64,000 nt of DNA from contig NZ_DAMCHJ010000006.1 of NCBI RefSeq assembly GCF_032104385.1, positions 111,621-175,620 on the forward strand. Reading direction: 5' to 3'. The position numbers were made by a program, and so were the translations under genes. Each line of letters opens with the position of its first letter. Position 1 is the stretch's first letter. Origin of the DNA: Tissierella sp032104385 (GTDB lineage: Bacteria > Bacillota > Clostridia > Tissierellales > Tissierellaceae). Under the pieces are notes generated by a model. That model was not told where the DNA came from and ran no database searches. It saw nothing but the letters and a program-made list of their open reading frames with translations. This document shows positions 17,324 to 26,054 of this stretch, piece after piece.

Positions 17324-17704
17324 ATGAATAAAAATGCTACATTAGCAGATATAATAGAAAAAAGAAAACAAGGTGAAATGGACAAATTAAAAATTAAATA
17401 TTATGAAAGCGAAACATTAGGCATGAAAATAGAAATTAGAAAAATACCATTGCGACAATATCTCAACTTAATAGAAGAATTAGAAGAAGGCAATAGTTTA
17501 GAAGGTATGAATAAATTAATATATGAATGTTGCCCAATGTTTAAAGAGAATACTAAAGAAGCTATGGAGATATATGATGTATCAGCACCTACGGATTTAC
17601 CTTCAGCTGTATTAGAGGATCAATTAAATGAATTAAAAGAGATTATAGAGATTATAAATTCCTTTTATGGTATAGATAAAATAGAGGATGAAATAAAAAA
17701 CTAA
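17324..17704 (+). CDS. Tail assembly chaperone (XkdN-like), zero-frame product
   Basis: The 126-residue protein matches PBSX XkdN (TLADIIEKRKQG ... SETLGMKIEIRKIPLRQYLNLIEELE ... LNELKEIIEIINSFYG). Such chaperones coat the tape measure during tail assembly. The last codons are ATA AAA AAC TAA, forming the slippery heptamer A-AAA-AAC (17695-17701) directly before the stop; a -1 slip continues into a 56-codon extension listed separately. This G/GT-type frameshift is a conserved feature of tail assembly genes located just before the tape measure gene, as here. Confidence 0.9.
   Translation: MNKNATLADIIEKRKQGEMDKLKIKYYESETLGMKIEIRKIPLRQYLNLIEELEEGNSLEGMNKLIYECCPMFKENTKEAMEIYDVSAPTDLPSAVLEDQLNELKEIIEIINSFYGIDKIEDEIKN
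17695..17701 (+). promoter_or_regulatory. Programmed -1 frameshift slippery heptamer
   Basis: A AAA AAC in the zero frame, immediately followed by the TAA stop of the chaperone, is a canonical X-XXY-YYZ site. It permits both tRNAs to re-pair in the -1 frame. Confidence 0.75.
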
Positions 17705-17871
17705 TAAGGGTTAATGGAGAGTTTCAGATGTATGCTTATTATTTAGTTAAAGGGCATACATTGAATTCTTTGTTAACTCTTTCTAGATTAGAAAAGATTT
17801 TTTATAAAGAGGCTATGGAATATGCTCTTGAGATGGAAGGCGAAAAATATAAAGCCTTATTTGGGAAGTAG
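17701..17871 (+). CDS. -1 frameshift extension of the tail assembly chaperone
   Basis: In the -1 frame the sequence is open from 17695 to a TAG at 17869-17871, adding 56 residues (LIRVNGEFQMYAYYLVKGHT... ending KYKALFGK) after the shared part of the chaperone. The piece resembles the T-part of other chaperone pairs (helical, LTLSRLEKIFYKEAMEYAL). An ATG at 17728 has no convincing ribosome binding site, so translation by frameshifting is more likely than independent initiation. The extended product would be about 181 residues. Confidence 0.75.
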   Translation, partial: LIRVNGEFQMYAYYLVKGHTLNSLLTLSRLEKIFYKEAMEYALEMEGEKYKALFGK

Positions 17872-17879
17872 GTGAAAAA

Positions 17880-19116
17880 ATGGCGAAATTTAAAGATATA
17901 ATATCTCAACCTTTAGTGAAAGTATCTAAAAATATAGGTCAAGTAACTGAAGAAATGGAGAAATCACAAAAGCAAATAGAGAAATGGAAAGATAATAGTA
18001 TAAAAGCAATGGACAAGGTAATTAAGAAAACTGCTAAAGCTGGTGTAGTTATGGCTAAAACAGCTCTATTTGATATTGGATTTAAAGGTATGAAGGAACT
18101 TGATGAAGCTAGTGCAAAGGTTAAGTCTGTTGCAGGTGAGGTCCTCGATTTAAAGGATATACAAAAAGATTTACTTCAAAATTCTACTAAAACAGGCGTA
18201 GCGGTTAATGAATTAGCAGATGCCCAATATTCTGCTATATTATCTGGTGTTAAGGCTAGTGAATCTATGGATGCAGCAGTACAAGCTGCTAAATTAGCAA
18301 AAGCAGGATTTACAGACTCTAACAGTGCATTGAAAGTTATGACCTCTACTATGGACGTATATGGACTAACTGGGACTAAAGCTATGCAAGAAATATCTGA
18401 TAAATTATTGGCTACTCAAAATCTTGGAGTTACAAGTGTTGGCGAATTAGTTAATTCACTAGGATCTGTGACACCGATAGCAAAATCAGTGGGAGTAAGC
18501 TTGGACGAAGTCTTGGGAGCAGTTGGATCTCTTACAAAGAATGGGAAATCTACATCAGAAGCTATGGCAGGCTTAGAAGGTATTATGAGTAATGTTCTTA
18601 AACCATCTAGACAAGCCAGCGATATTGCTCAAAAACTAGGTATAGATTTTAGTGAAAGTGCTATTAAATCTAAAGGTTTTACAGAATGGTTGGAGGAAGT
18701 GAAGTTAAAAACTAAAGGTAATACTGAAATAATGGGCAAGTTATTTGATGATGTAGATGGACTAAATGCTGCCATTTCTTTAACAAGTGGAGGAGGGTTT
18801 GCAGATTTCAAGAATATACTTGATGAAGTGACAGATAGTGCAGGCATGACAGATGAAGCATTTGAAGCTATAACTAATACTATAGGATCTAAATTGAATA
18901 AACTAAAAAATACTTTTAAAAACATATTCACATCCATTATGAGTACTCAATCCGATCTAATTGGAGAGTATGTTTATAAAATGGAAACATGGGTTACTAA
19001 TAATGAAGAAAAAATCCAAGGTTGGATTCAATCTATAGGTGAAGGTATTACAAAAATGGTTGACTTTGTAAAAAGTGTAATAGATTTTGTGAAGGAAAAT
19101 GAGAAATCTATAACAA
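17880..19116 (+). CDS. Tail tape measure protein, 5' part (interrupted by assembly gap)
   Basis: About 412 residues precede the run of N. They show the TP901-type tape-measure core: an N-terminal coiled coil (VTEEMEKSQKQIEKWKD), then GMKELDEASAKVKSVAGEV and repeated helices with TSVGELVNSLGSVTPIAKSVG and SGGGFADFKNILDEV. The protein sets tail length and is threaded through the tube. GTAGGTGA precedes the ATG by 4-5 bases. The true length cannot be read because of the gap, and the 3' part is not in frame across the 10 N. Confidence 0.9.
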
Positions 19117-19126
19117 NNNNNNNNNN
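19117..19126. other. Assembly gap (10 N)
   Basis: Ten N bases join two contigs inside the tape measure gene. The two reading frames do not match across exactly 10 bases, so the number is a placeholder and the missing length is unknown. Confidence 0.95.
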
Positions 19127-19128
19127 TA

Positions 19129-19878
19129 ATGGTGTTTGTAGGGAGTATATATGCAGTATTTAAGGCAATATCAATAATAATAGCAGCTATGGATGCATGG
19201 AAACATATAAGTAGTGTATTAGGTGGTGCATTGAAGATGTCTACATTAACTTGGATTGTATTAGCTATAGCTGCAGTGGTAGCGGCTGGATATGCACTTT
19301 ATAGAAATTGGGACTTGATAAAAGAAAAAGCTTTTGATTTATGGGAAGGTATAAAGAGCGCATTTTCATCAGTTTCAGATTTTTTTAGTTCTGTATGGGA
19401 AGGGATTAAGGATGGATTTTTATTAGTAGTAGATTTTTTCAGTTCTATGTGGGAAAATATTAAGTCAGGATTTAAAGAGTTGATTAACTTTATTATAAAA
19501 GGCATTAATAAATGGATTGAAATTCAGCTTATGCCATTTAATCTTTTAATAAAAGCTGCAAATAAAATACCAGGAGTAAACATACCTACGGTAAAATTTG
19601 AGATTCCTACAATTCCTGCATATGCAAAAGGAACTTCTTATTCATCTGCTGGATATGCAAGGATACACGAGAAAGGCGGAGAAATAAGAAAACTATCTTC
19701 AGGAGAAATGATAATACCTGCTGATAAAAGCGATAGATTATTGAAAAATAAATCTATAGGACAAGATATAAAAGTAGAAGTTAAGATACTAGGAAATGTA
19801 ATAGGAAATAGACAGTTTATTAATGAAGTAGGCAATGAAGTATATAGAAAAGTATCATTAGCTTATCAAAATGTTTAG
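19129..19878 (+). CDS. Tail tape measure protein, 3' part
   Basis: The first residues follow the gap, so this is the C-terminal piece of the tape measure and not a separate gene. It has two hydrophobic helices (YAVFKAISIIIAAMDAW; TWIVLAIAAVVAAGYALY), tandem amphipathic repeats (FFSSVWEGIKDGFLLVVDFFSSMWENIKSGF) and the common C-terminal motif YAKGTSYSSAGYARIHEKGGEI-type sequence found at the end of many Gram-positive tape measures. AGGAGGTGG follows at the stop for the next gene. Confidence 0.9.
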   Translation: MVFVGSIYAVFKAISIIIAAMDAWKHISSVLGGALKMSTLTWIVLAIAAVVAAGYALYRNWDLIKEKAFDLWEGIKSAFSSVSDFFSSVWEGIKDGFLLVVDFFSSMWENIKSGFKELINFIIKGINKWIEIQLMPFNLLIKAANKIPGVNIPTVKFEIPTIPAYAKGTSYSSAGYARIHEKGGEIRKLSSGEMIIPADKSDRLLKNKSIGQDIKVEVKILGNVIGNRQFINEVGNEVYRKVSLAYQNV

Positions 19879-19891
19879 GAGGTGGTAGAAA

Positions 19892-20314
19892 ATGGGAAGT
19901 AATATAGTATTTAGTGCAAACAATAATGAAGAAGTGATGGTATTACCTGTAGTACCAGAAATAGAGGTGAATAAACCTCAAAATAATGAACAATTTGAAA
20001 CTTTGAATAATGGAACTATAAATTTAATAGGTGATGAAGGTCTTAGAACATTTTCTATTGCTTCCATATTTCCATCACAAAAGTATTCATGGTTAAAACA
20101 TGGAAGTGTGGCAGAGCCTTTTAAATATGTAGATTTCTTTAATAAATGGAGAGCAAAGAAAGTACCATTAAGAGTAGTAACAAGCCGACCAGACGGTAGA
20201 GAATGGTTTAATATGCCTTGTGTTATTGATAGCTTTACTTTTAAGCAACTAAGGAATGGAGATATAGAATATACATTAGACATGGCAGAATATAGGTTTA
20301 TTGGGGGTGTATAA
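19892..20314 (+). CDS. Baseplate/tail protein XkdP-like (without LysM)
   Basis: The 140-residue protein matches the N-terminal domain of PBSX XkdP and similar proteins (VLPVVPEIEVNKPQNNEQFE, NLIGDEGLRTFSIASIFP, and the end MPCVIDSFTFKQLRNGDIEYTLDMAEYRFI). XkdP usually carries a C-terminal LysM domain; that is absent, so the protein is only the structural domain, probably linking the tube to the hub. Start ATG behind AGGAGGTGG. Located between tape measure and XkdQ as in PBSX. Confidence 0.85.
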   Translation: MGSNIVFSANNNEEVMVLPVVPEIEVNKPQNNEQFETLNNGTINLIGDEGLRTFSIASIFPSQKYSWLKHGSVAEPFKYVDFFNKWRAKKVPLRVVTSRPDGREWFNMPCVIDSFTFKQLRNGDIEYTLDMAEYRFIGGV

Positions 20315-20315
20315 A

Positions 20316-21314
20316 TTGGACAATTATACACTCTTTCTTATTAAAGATGATGGAAAACAAAGTAATATAACTAACCTATGTGGCAACTTATCATGGAGGG
20401 ACAGTATAGATACATTAGGCATGGAACTGAACTTTGATGTGGTTAGAAATATAGAGGATAGATATATGAAAGGTTATGATTTAATTAAAGTAGGGGATAA
20501 AATAGTCTTACTTAACAATAATAATGAGATATTCAGAGGAATTATAGTGGATTTGGGCACAGAAAGATATTCTAAATCTATTACAGCCTTTGATTATGCC
20601 TTCTATTTAAATCAATCAAAGACCATAATTCAATTTAATAAGGTGAAAGCAAACGAAGCTATTAAACAACTATGTGGTAAATTTAGTGTACCTATAGGTA
20701 ATATAACTAATATATCTACAGTAATTACTAAGATTTATAAAGATGATACTGTGGCAGACATCGTTAGAGATATATTAGAACAATCTACAAACGAATTAGG
20801 AATAAAATATAGGTTGGAAATGAGAGCAGGAAAACTATATATAGAAAAATATACTGATTTAATTATAAAACCTATATTTAAACCTGCCAGTAACCTAGCA
20901 TCTTTCAATCCTCTTAGTACTATGATCAGCATTAGTAAATCTGAATCCATAGCAGACATGAAAAATAGTATATTAATTTCGAGTAATGACGAAAAAAGCA
21001 GTCGAGTAGCTGCTGTAGCTAAGGATGATAAAAATATAGCTCAATTTGGTCTATTGCAGGAAGTTGAAAGTGTAGATGATAAAGATATAGTAAAAGCCAA
21101 AGTAATTGCTCAAAACAAACTTAAAGAATTGAATAGAATTGGTGAGGATACATCTATAGAATTATTAGGTGATGATAATGTAAGGGCAGGTAGAATATTA
21201 GAAGTGAATAATGATATGTTTAAGTTACAAGGACAATATTTAGTGAAAGATTGTACTCATGCATATCAAAATAGGATTCACAAGATGAGTCTAACTATAG
21301 AGAAGGTGGTATAA
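20316..21314 (+). CDS. Baseplate hub protein XkdQ-like
   Basis: About 332 residues with the pattern of the XkdQ/gpD-like hub (NLCGNLSWRDSIDTLGMELNFDV; DLIKVGDKIVLLNNNNEIFRGII; later TSIELLGDDNVRAGRILEV and the final YLVKDCTHAYQNRIHKMSLTIEKV). It forms the central spike-bearing hub. I place the start at TTG 20316, 6 bases after GGGGGTG; an in-frame TTG at 20301 precedes that ribosome binding site. The gene starts directly after the stop of XkdP. Confidence 0.88.
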   Translation: MDNYTLFLIKDDGKQSNITNLCGNLSWRDSIDTLGMELNFDVVRNIEDRYMKGYDLIKVGDKIVLLNNNNEIFRGIIVDLGTERYSKSITAFDYAFYLNQSKTIIQFNKVKANEAIKQLCGKFSVPIGNITNISTVITKIYKDDTVADIVRDILEQSTNELGIKYRLEMRAGKLYIEKYTDLIIKPIFKPASNLASFNPLSTMISISKSESIADMKNSILISSNDEKSSRVAAVAKDDKNIAQFGLLQEVESVDDKDIVKAKVIAQNKLKELNRIGEDTSIELLGDDNVRAGRILEVNNDMFKLQGQYLVKDCTHAYQNRIHKMSLTIEKVV

Positions 21315-21749
21315 ATGTGGGATATTGGATTAGCTAATATGTTCAAAGAAAGAGATAATATAGATAAAATAGGAAATTGCATTGGTAAAGTTGTAGATAT
21401 AGAACCTATAAAAATATCTATTTTAAATGGTGATGTGATTTTACAAGAAGAACAATTATATATATGTAATAATTTACTAGATACCTATACTAGAAAATAT
21501 AAAGAAGAAGGAAATATAAAATTTAGAGATATTAATTGCGGTACAACTAATAATGTTAATGATGGAGGTCAAGGAGCAAGTTCCCATAATCACATAATAG
21601 AAAATATATCTATAAAAACGGAATATAATTCTGAGGGGACTATAGTATTTACAGATACATTAAAAGTTGGGGATGAAATATTAATAGTTCCATCAGAGTC
21701 TGAACAGATTTTTTTTATAGTAGACAAAGTTCAAAAGGTAGGTGGTTAA
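21315..21749 (+). CDS. Baseplate protein XkdR-like (DUF2577)
   Basis: The 144-residue protein fits XkdR/DUF2577: an OB-like N-terminal part (IGKVVDIEPIKISILNGDVIL), a variable loop and the C-terminal LKVGDEILIVPSESEQIFFIVDKV. It starts immediately after the XkdQ stop, with AGGTGG in the end of xkdQ as ribosome binding site. Part of the inner baseplate. Confidence 0.85.
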   Translation: MWDIGLANMFKERDNIDKIGNCIGKVVDIEPIKISILNGDVILQEEQLYICNNLLDTYTRKYKEEGNIKFRDINCGTTNNVNDGGQGASSHNHIIENISIKTEYNSEGTIVFTDTLKVGDEILIVPSESEQIFFIVDKVQKVGG

Positions 21750-21750
21750 A

Positions 21751-22197
21751 TTGTTACCTCAACTAAATTTAGATAATTTTGTACAGGAAGTAGAAGTGAA
21801 AGAAAATAAAAAACAAGGTAAGGCTTTTTTGTTTGATTTTAAACAAGGAGACTTCCTAATTAAAGATGGTAGGTTGATAGAAGTAGATGGAGTCGAAGCT
21901 ATAAAAGTATGGATTGAAAAAATCTTAAGAACAGAGAAGTTTAAGTTTAAAATATATGAAGAAGATGGGATTGATGAATATGGTATAACCATAAAGAGAT
22001 TGATACAAGGTAAGAAAGTACCTCAGTTCTTCTTACAATCTGAACTTAGAAGAGAAATAGAAGAAACTTTACAGAAACATATTGAGATTGATAGAATAGA
22101 TAACTTTAGAACAGCTCAAGACCAGACAACTTTAATTATCTATTTTACTGTTATATTAAAAAGTGGGGAAATCTTCAATCAGGAGGTGAGTTTCTAA
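21751..22197 (+). CDS. Baseplate wedge protein XkdS-like (DUF2634)
   Basis: About 148 residues (start TTG 21751 giving MLPQLNLDNF, behind AGGTAGGTGG; GTG 21742 is a possible alternative). The motif GKAFLFDFKQGDFLIKDGRLIEVDGVEAIKVWIEKILRTEKF is the usual XkdS/gp25-like pattern for the baseplate wedge. It overlaps or abuts its neighbours, typical of this operon. Confidence 0.88.
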   Translation: MLPQLNLDNFVQEVEVKENKKQGKAFLFDFKQGDFLIKDGRLIEVDGVEAIKVWIEKILRTEKFKFKIYEEDGIDEYGITIKRLIQGKKVPQFFLQSELRREIEETLQKHIEIDRIDNFRTAQDQTTLIIYFTVILKSGEIFNQEVSF

Positions 22198-23265
22198 TTG
22201 GAAAATTCTAAAGAAATACACGATAGGATGTTAAAAAATATAAGCGATAAATATGATAAGACCAAAGGGTCTTTTTTTTATGATTCTACTAAACCGGCTG
22301 CAATTGAATTTGAACGAAAAAATAAAGAAATAAAAGAAGTTGCAGATAAACTAGATGTAGAAAACTTAGAAGGTTATGAATTAGAGAGATTTATATATCA
22401 AAGAATAGGAATACAAAGGAAGCAAGCTACAAAGGCAACTATAACAGTAACGATTGTAGGGCAAGAAGGTGCTAAAATATCCAAAGGTGATTTAGTTGGA
22501 GCTGATACAGTAAACTTTATATCATTAGATGACAAGACTATAGATAATACAGGGCAGATGATAGTAAATGTTCAATGTGAAGAATTTGGTTCTATAGGAA
22601 ATGTACCAGTTGGAGCTATAAAATACTTCCCTATATCAATAGCAGGATTAACAAGTGTAATTAATGCTGAACCAGTTAAAAATGGTTATGATGCTGAAAG
22701 TGACAAGAGTCTTATTGATAGATATTATGAGAGAATAAGAACACCTGCTACAAGTGGAAATAAGTATCACTATCAAAATTGGGCAAAAGAAGTTACTGGA
22801 GTAGGTGATGCTAGAGTGTTTCCATTATGGCAAGGGGATAATACAGTGAAAGTAATAATAATAGATAGCAATAAGCAACCTGCTGGCAAAGAATTAATCG
22901 ATAAAGTACAGGAGTATATTGATCCTCAAATAACTGGACTAGGTGAGGGACAGGCGCCTATAGGTGCTTTTTGTACTGTAGTATCTGCTATAAGTAAAGA
23001 TATTAATATATCAGTTGTAGTTACTAGAGATGAAAATTATTCATTAGAACAGATTAAGTTAAAAGTTGAAGAAAATATACGAGATTATCTAAAATCCATT
23101 GCATTTAAAGAGGATATAGTTAGCTATGCGAAAATAGGAGCAATAATATTAAATTGTGATGGTGTGTTAGATTATACAAATCTCAAGATTAATAACAATA
23201 CTTCTAATATAAATGTAAAAGATGAAGAAATAGCATCATTAAATGAGGTGGTAATAAGTGAGTAG
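22198..23265 (+). CDS. Baseplate J-like protein XkdT
   Basis: The 355-residue protein matches the baseplate J/XkdT family (KTKGSFFYDSTKPAAIEFE at the N-terminus, the central SLIDRYYERIRTPATSGNKYHYQNWA motif, and GVGDARVFPLWQGDNTVKVII). It forms the outer baseplate wedges that trigger sheath contraction. The start is TTG 22198 behind AGGAGGTGAG inside the previous gene's end. It overlaps xkdU by 8 bases. Confidence 0.92.
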   Translation: MENSKEIHDRMLKNISDKYDKTKGSFFYDSTKPAAIEFERKNKEIKEVADKLDVENLEGYELERFIYQRIGIQRKQATKATITVTIVGQEGAKISKGDLVGADTVNFISLDDKTIDNTGQMIVNVQCEEFGSIGNVPVGAIKYFPISIAGLTSVINAEPVKNGYDAESDKSLIDRYYERIRTPATSGNKYHYQNWAKEVTGVGDARVFPLWQGDNTVKVIIIDSNKQPAGKELIDKVQEYIDPQITGLGEGQAPIGAFCTVVSAISKDINISVVVTRDENYSLEQIKLKVEENIRDYLKSIAFKEDIVSYAKIGAIILNCDGVLDYTNLKINNNTSNINVKDEEIASLNEVVISE

Positions 23266-23875
23266 ATTATTAGAATTATTACCTTTATATGAGAAAACCT
23301 CAAAGGTATTTCAGGAAATCATGAAAGCCGAACAGATTGAATTTGATAAATTAGAACTAAACATAGAAGATTTAGGAAATCAATTAAGTATTGATACTGC
23401 TACATGGGGATTAGCTATTTATGAAAAAGAACTAGGAATCAAAACCAATCTAAATAAACCTTTAGAAGAAAGAAGAAGTATAATAAAGTCCAAATGGAGA
23501 GGTATTGGAAAAGTTGATTCTAAAATGATTAAAGCTATAGTTGAATCTTATACAAGAAGTAAAGTAGATGTAGTATTTGATGGAAGAATTAAAATAAAAT
23601 TTACTAATGAAGGAACTATGACTTTAAATATTGGAGATATGTTTAAGGGAATAGAAGAAGTTAAACCTGCACATTTGGATTATGATGTTGCTTTGAATTA
23701 CAAGCAAAAAGGAAGCCAAGTCTATATAGCAAGTATTGTTTTGAGTGGCGAAGAAATAACGGTATATCCATATTCCATAAAAGAAATCGAGAGTAGAGGC
23801 AAAGTTTATATAGCAACAGGAATAAATATAGGGCTAGAAGATATTTATGTTTATCCAAGAAAGGGAGTGATCTAA
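23258..23875 (+). CDS. Baseplate/tail protein XkdU-like (YmfQ, DUF2313)
   Basis: The 205-residue protein matches XkdU/YmfQ (MSRLLELLPLYEKTSKVFQEIMKAEQIE; TATWGLAIYEKELGIKTN; LEERRSIIKSKWRGIGKVDSKMIKAIVESY). It connects the baseplate to the tail fibre. The start is GTG 23258 with GAGGTGG upstream, inside the end of xkdT; its own stop overlaps the fibre start by one base. Confidence 0.9.
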   Translation: MSRLLELLPLYEKTSKVFQEIMKAEQIEFDKLELNIEDLGNQLSIDTATWGLAIYEKELGIKTNLNKPLEERRSIIKSKWRGIGKVDSKMIKAIVESYTRSKVDVVFDGRIKIKFTNEGTMTLNIGDMFKGIEEVKPAHLDYDVALNYKQKGSQVYIASIVLSGEEITVYPYSIKEIESRGKVYIATGINIGLEDIYVYPRKGVI

Positions 23876-24642
23876 TGGCAGAACAATTTTATACAATACT
23901 AACTCAATTAGGTAAAGCTAAAATAGCAAATGCAAGTATGTTAGGTAATAAAGTAAATTTTACAGATTTTGCATTAGGAGATGGTGGAGGTAAATACTAC
24001 AATCCTACTGAAAATCAAATTGAATTAAAAAATGAGGTTTGGAGAGGGAAAATTGGACAAATAGTCGTAGACGAGAAAAATTCAAACTGGATAATAATGG
24101 AAACAATTATTCCTGCTGATCAAGGCGGATTTATGATTAGAGAAGCTGGTATATTTGATGATGAAGGTAGTCTATTGGCAGTAGGAAAATATCCTGAAAC
24201 ATACAAACCATTAATAACAGATGGTGGTGCAAAAGATTTATATATAAGAATGATTTTAGAAGTAGCAAACACTTCTATAGTGAATTTAAAAGTAGATCCT
24301 ACTGTGATATTAGCAACTAAGAAAGACATAGATGAAGTTAAAAAAGAAGTCGCGGAAAATACTAATAGAATTACTAATTTAATTGATGATTTAGATAAAC
24401 ATAAAACCAAGAATATAACATCTCACAATGTAGCTAGAGGTATTTATACTTTTGCAGGTAATGGAAAAGAAGTTACTATTCCTCATGGATTAAAAGTAAA
24501 GCCTATATCTGCTTATGCATTTCCTGCAATTAATCCAGAAGGATATTTGGGGGAGATATGGATTAGAATAGATGAAACGAATTTATATGTAGGAAATTCA
24601 GGTAGTTTTACTGGAGCTATGTCATGGATTGCTATAGGGTAA
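23875..24642 (+). CDS. Tail fibre/collar protein (DUF3751 N-terminus)
   Basis: The 255-residue protein has the phage tail-collar fibre N-terminal domain (FYTILTQLGKAKIANA; GLGDGGG-like VNFTDFALGDGGG; PADQGGFMIREAGIFDDEG; DLYIRMILEV), then a short helical neck (KKDIDEVKKEVAENTNRITNLIDDL) and a C-terminal beta-rich receptor-binding head of about 80 residues (VTIPHGLKVKPISAYAFP ... SGSFTGAMSWIAIG). It should decide which cell the particle binds. It is short for a fibre, leaving room for an additional adhesin. A decayed copy lies at 27824. Confidence 0.88.
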   Translation: MAEQFYTILTQLGKAKIANASMLGNKVNFTDFALGDGGGKYYNPTENQIELKNEVWRGKIGQIVVDEKNSNWIIMETIIPADQGGFMIREAGIFDDEGSLLAVGKYPETYKPLITDGGAKDLYIRMILEVANTSIVNLKVDPTVILATKKDIDEVKKEVAENTNRITNLIDDLDKHKTKNITSHNVARGIYTFAGNGKEVTIPHGLKVKPISAYAFPAINPEGYLGEIWIRIDETNLYVGNSGSFTGAMSWIAIG

Positions 24643-24658
24643 AAGGAGGAGGTTTATA

Positions 24659-26041
24659 ATGGATAAGAAAACTTACTTGCCTACTTCGGCAAGTTTTTTA
24701 GTAACTGAAGATTGTAATTTAAGATGTATTTATTGTTTTGAAAAGCATAATAAGAATAAGATGACGAAAGAAGTTGCACGAAAGGGATTAGAGTATTTAT
24801 GTCAAAATGCACTAAAAAATGGTGATGATGGATTTCATGCTATGATATTTGGTGGAGAGCCTCTTTTAATGCCTGATATCGTAGAAGAGATACTTAGCTA
24901 TGGTCTAGAGCTGGCTAAAAGAGCAGGGATATATTTTACTGCGAGTATGGTTACAAATGCAACTATACTTACAACTGATATAAAAAGAATATTAAATACT
25001 TATAAAAATAAGGTGAATTTAAGTGTTCAATTATCTATAGATGGTATTAAGAAGGTTCATGACCAATATAGAATAACTAGAGATGGTAAACCTACATTCG
25101 ATATTATAGAGAAAAATATTCCTGAATGGAAGGCCTTATTTGCTGATAACATGGATAGATTAAGTGTTCATGGATGTAGTAATCACGATACCTTACCTTA
25201 TTTATATGAGAACTATATTTTTTTCAGACAAGAATGGGACATACCTCGAATTTGGTTTATGCCTATTCATACTGAGAAGTGGACTGAGAAGGATATCAAT
25301 ATATATGAAGACCAATTAAGTAGGATTGCTGAATATATTTTAGAACACTGTAAAAATGATAATAAAATAGATGAAGTTTTAAACTATGCGCCTATAGATA
25401 AATGCCTCCGTAAAGATATGTTTAGTAATGCACCATGTGGTGCGGGAAAGCATTTTATTACTATAACTGCAACGGGGGAACTATTTCCATGTCATCATCT
25501 TTACTTTAATGACCTTAAGAAAAGAAGTAAAATAGGGGATTTGGATATTGGAATAGATGAAGCAAAAAGAAGAATTTGGGTAGATTATGATAATTCTGAT
25601 TTGTCTTGTAATAAATTAGATCCAAAATGTGATGCATATCAATGCTATAGATGTATTGCAGAAGCGTATGTACAAAATGGAAGCATCCTTAGTATTGTTG
25701 ATTGTGGCGGACCAAGATGTAAGATGTCTAAAATAGAAAGAAAAATACAATTGAGAATAAGGAAGGAGTTAAATAAAATGGGATTGCTAAATTCTAACAT
25801 GGAAATTAACTGTGTAAAAGGTAATAACTCTGATAACCCAGATTGTTTGTGTGACAGTAGAGGTATTAGTAATAATCCAAGTAAAAAATCATATCGTGCA
25901 TCAAAAACTGAAGTTAATATATGTAATTGTGAAAGCAATGATTATACAGAAATATTTGCTACTGCATTAAAAATTTTAATAGATAAAGTTGATAAGATAG
26001 ATAAAGGTCAAGAATATCTGTTGGAAAAGTTGTTAAAGTAA
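24659..26041 (+). CDS. Radical SAM/SPASM enzyme of the tail-associated Cys-rich cassette
   Basis: The 460-residue protein has the radical SAM cluster motif C19-x3-C23-x2-C26 (TEDCNLRCIYCFE), the SAM-binding GGEP loop (IFGGEPLLM) and a C-terminal SPASM-like set of cysteines for auxiliary Fe-S clusters (CGAGKHF...PCHHLYF; CNKLDPKCDAYQCYRCIAEAY; CGGPRC). SPASM enzymes typically modify ribosomal peptides, for example by Cys thioether bonds. After the SPASM region come about 65 extra residues with two C-x-C units (C396-L-C398-DSR and C422-N-C424-ES), the same unit as in the neighbouring Cys-rich protein, and a final helix. AAAGGAGGAGG precedes the ATG. It lies 16 bases after the fibre gene and 13 before the substrate candidate. 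Confidence 0.88.
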   Translation: MDKKTYLPTSASFLVTEDCNLRCIYCFEKHNKNKMTKEVARKGLEYLCQNALKNGDDGFHAMIFGGEPLLMPDIVEEILSYGLELAKRAGIYFTASMVTNATILTTDIKRILNTYKNKVNLSVQLSIDGIKKVHDQYRITRDGKPTFDIIEKNIPEWKALFADNMDRLSVHGCSNHDTLPYLYENYIFFRQEWDIPRIWFMPIHTEKWTEKDINIYEDQLSRIAEYILEHCKNDNKIDEVLNYAPIDKCLRKDMFSNAPCGAGKHFITITATGELFPCHHLYFNDLKKRSKIGDLDIGIDEAKRRIWVDYDNSDLSCNKLDPKCDAYQCYRCIAEAYVQNGSILSIVDCGGPRCKMSKIERKIQLRIRKELNKMGLLNSNMEINCVKGNNSDNPDCLCDSRGISNNPSKKSYRASKTEVNICNCESNDYTEIFATALKILIDKVDKIDKGQEYLLEKLLK

Positions 26042-26054
26042 GGTGGTGGTTAGA

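Noticed and set aside
19129..19878. Separate gene starting at 19129
   Set aside because: It begins right after the assembly gap and its C-terminal motifs are those of a tape measure end.
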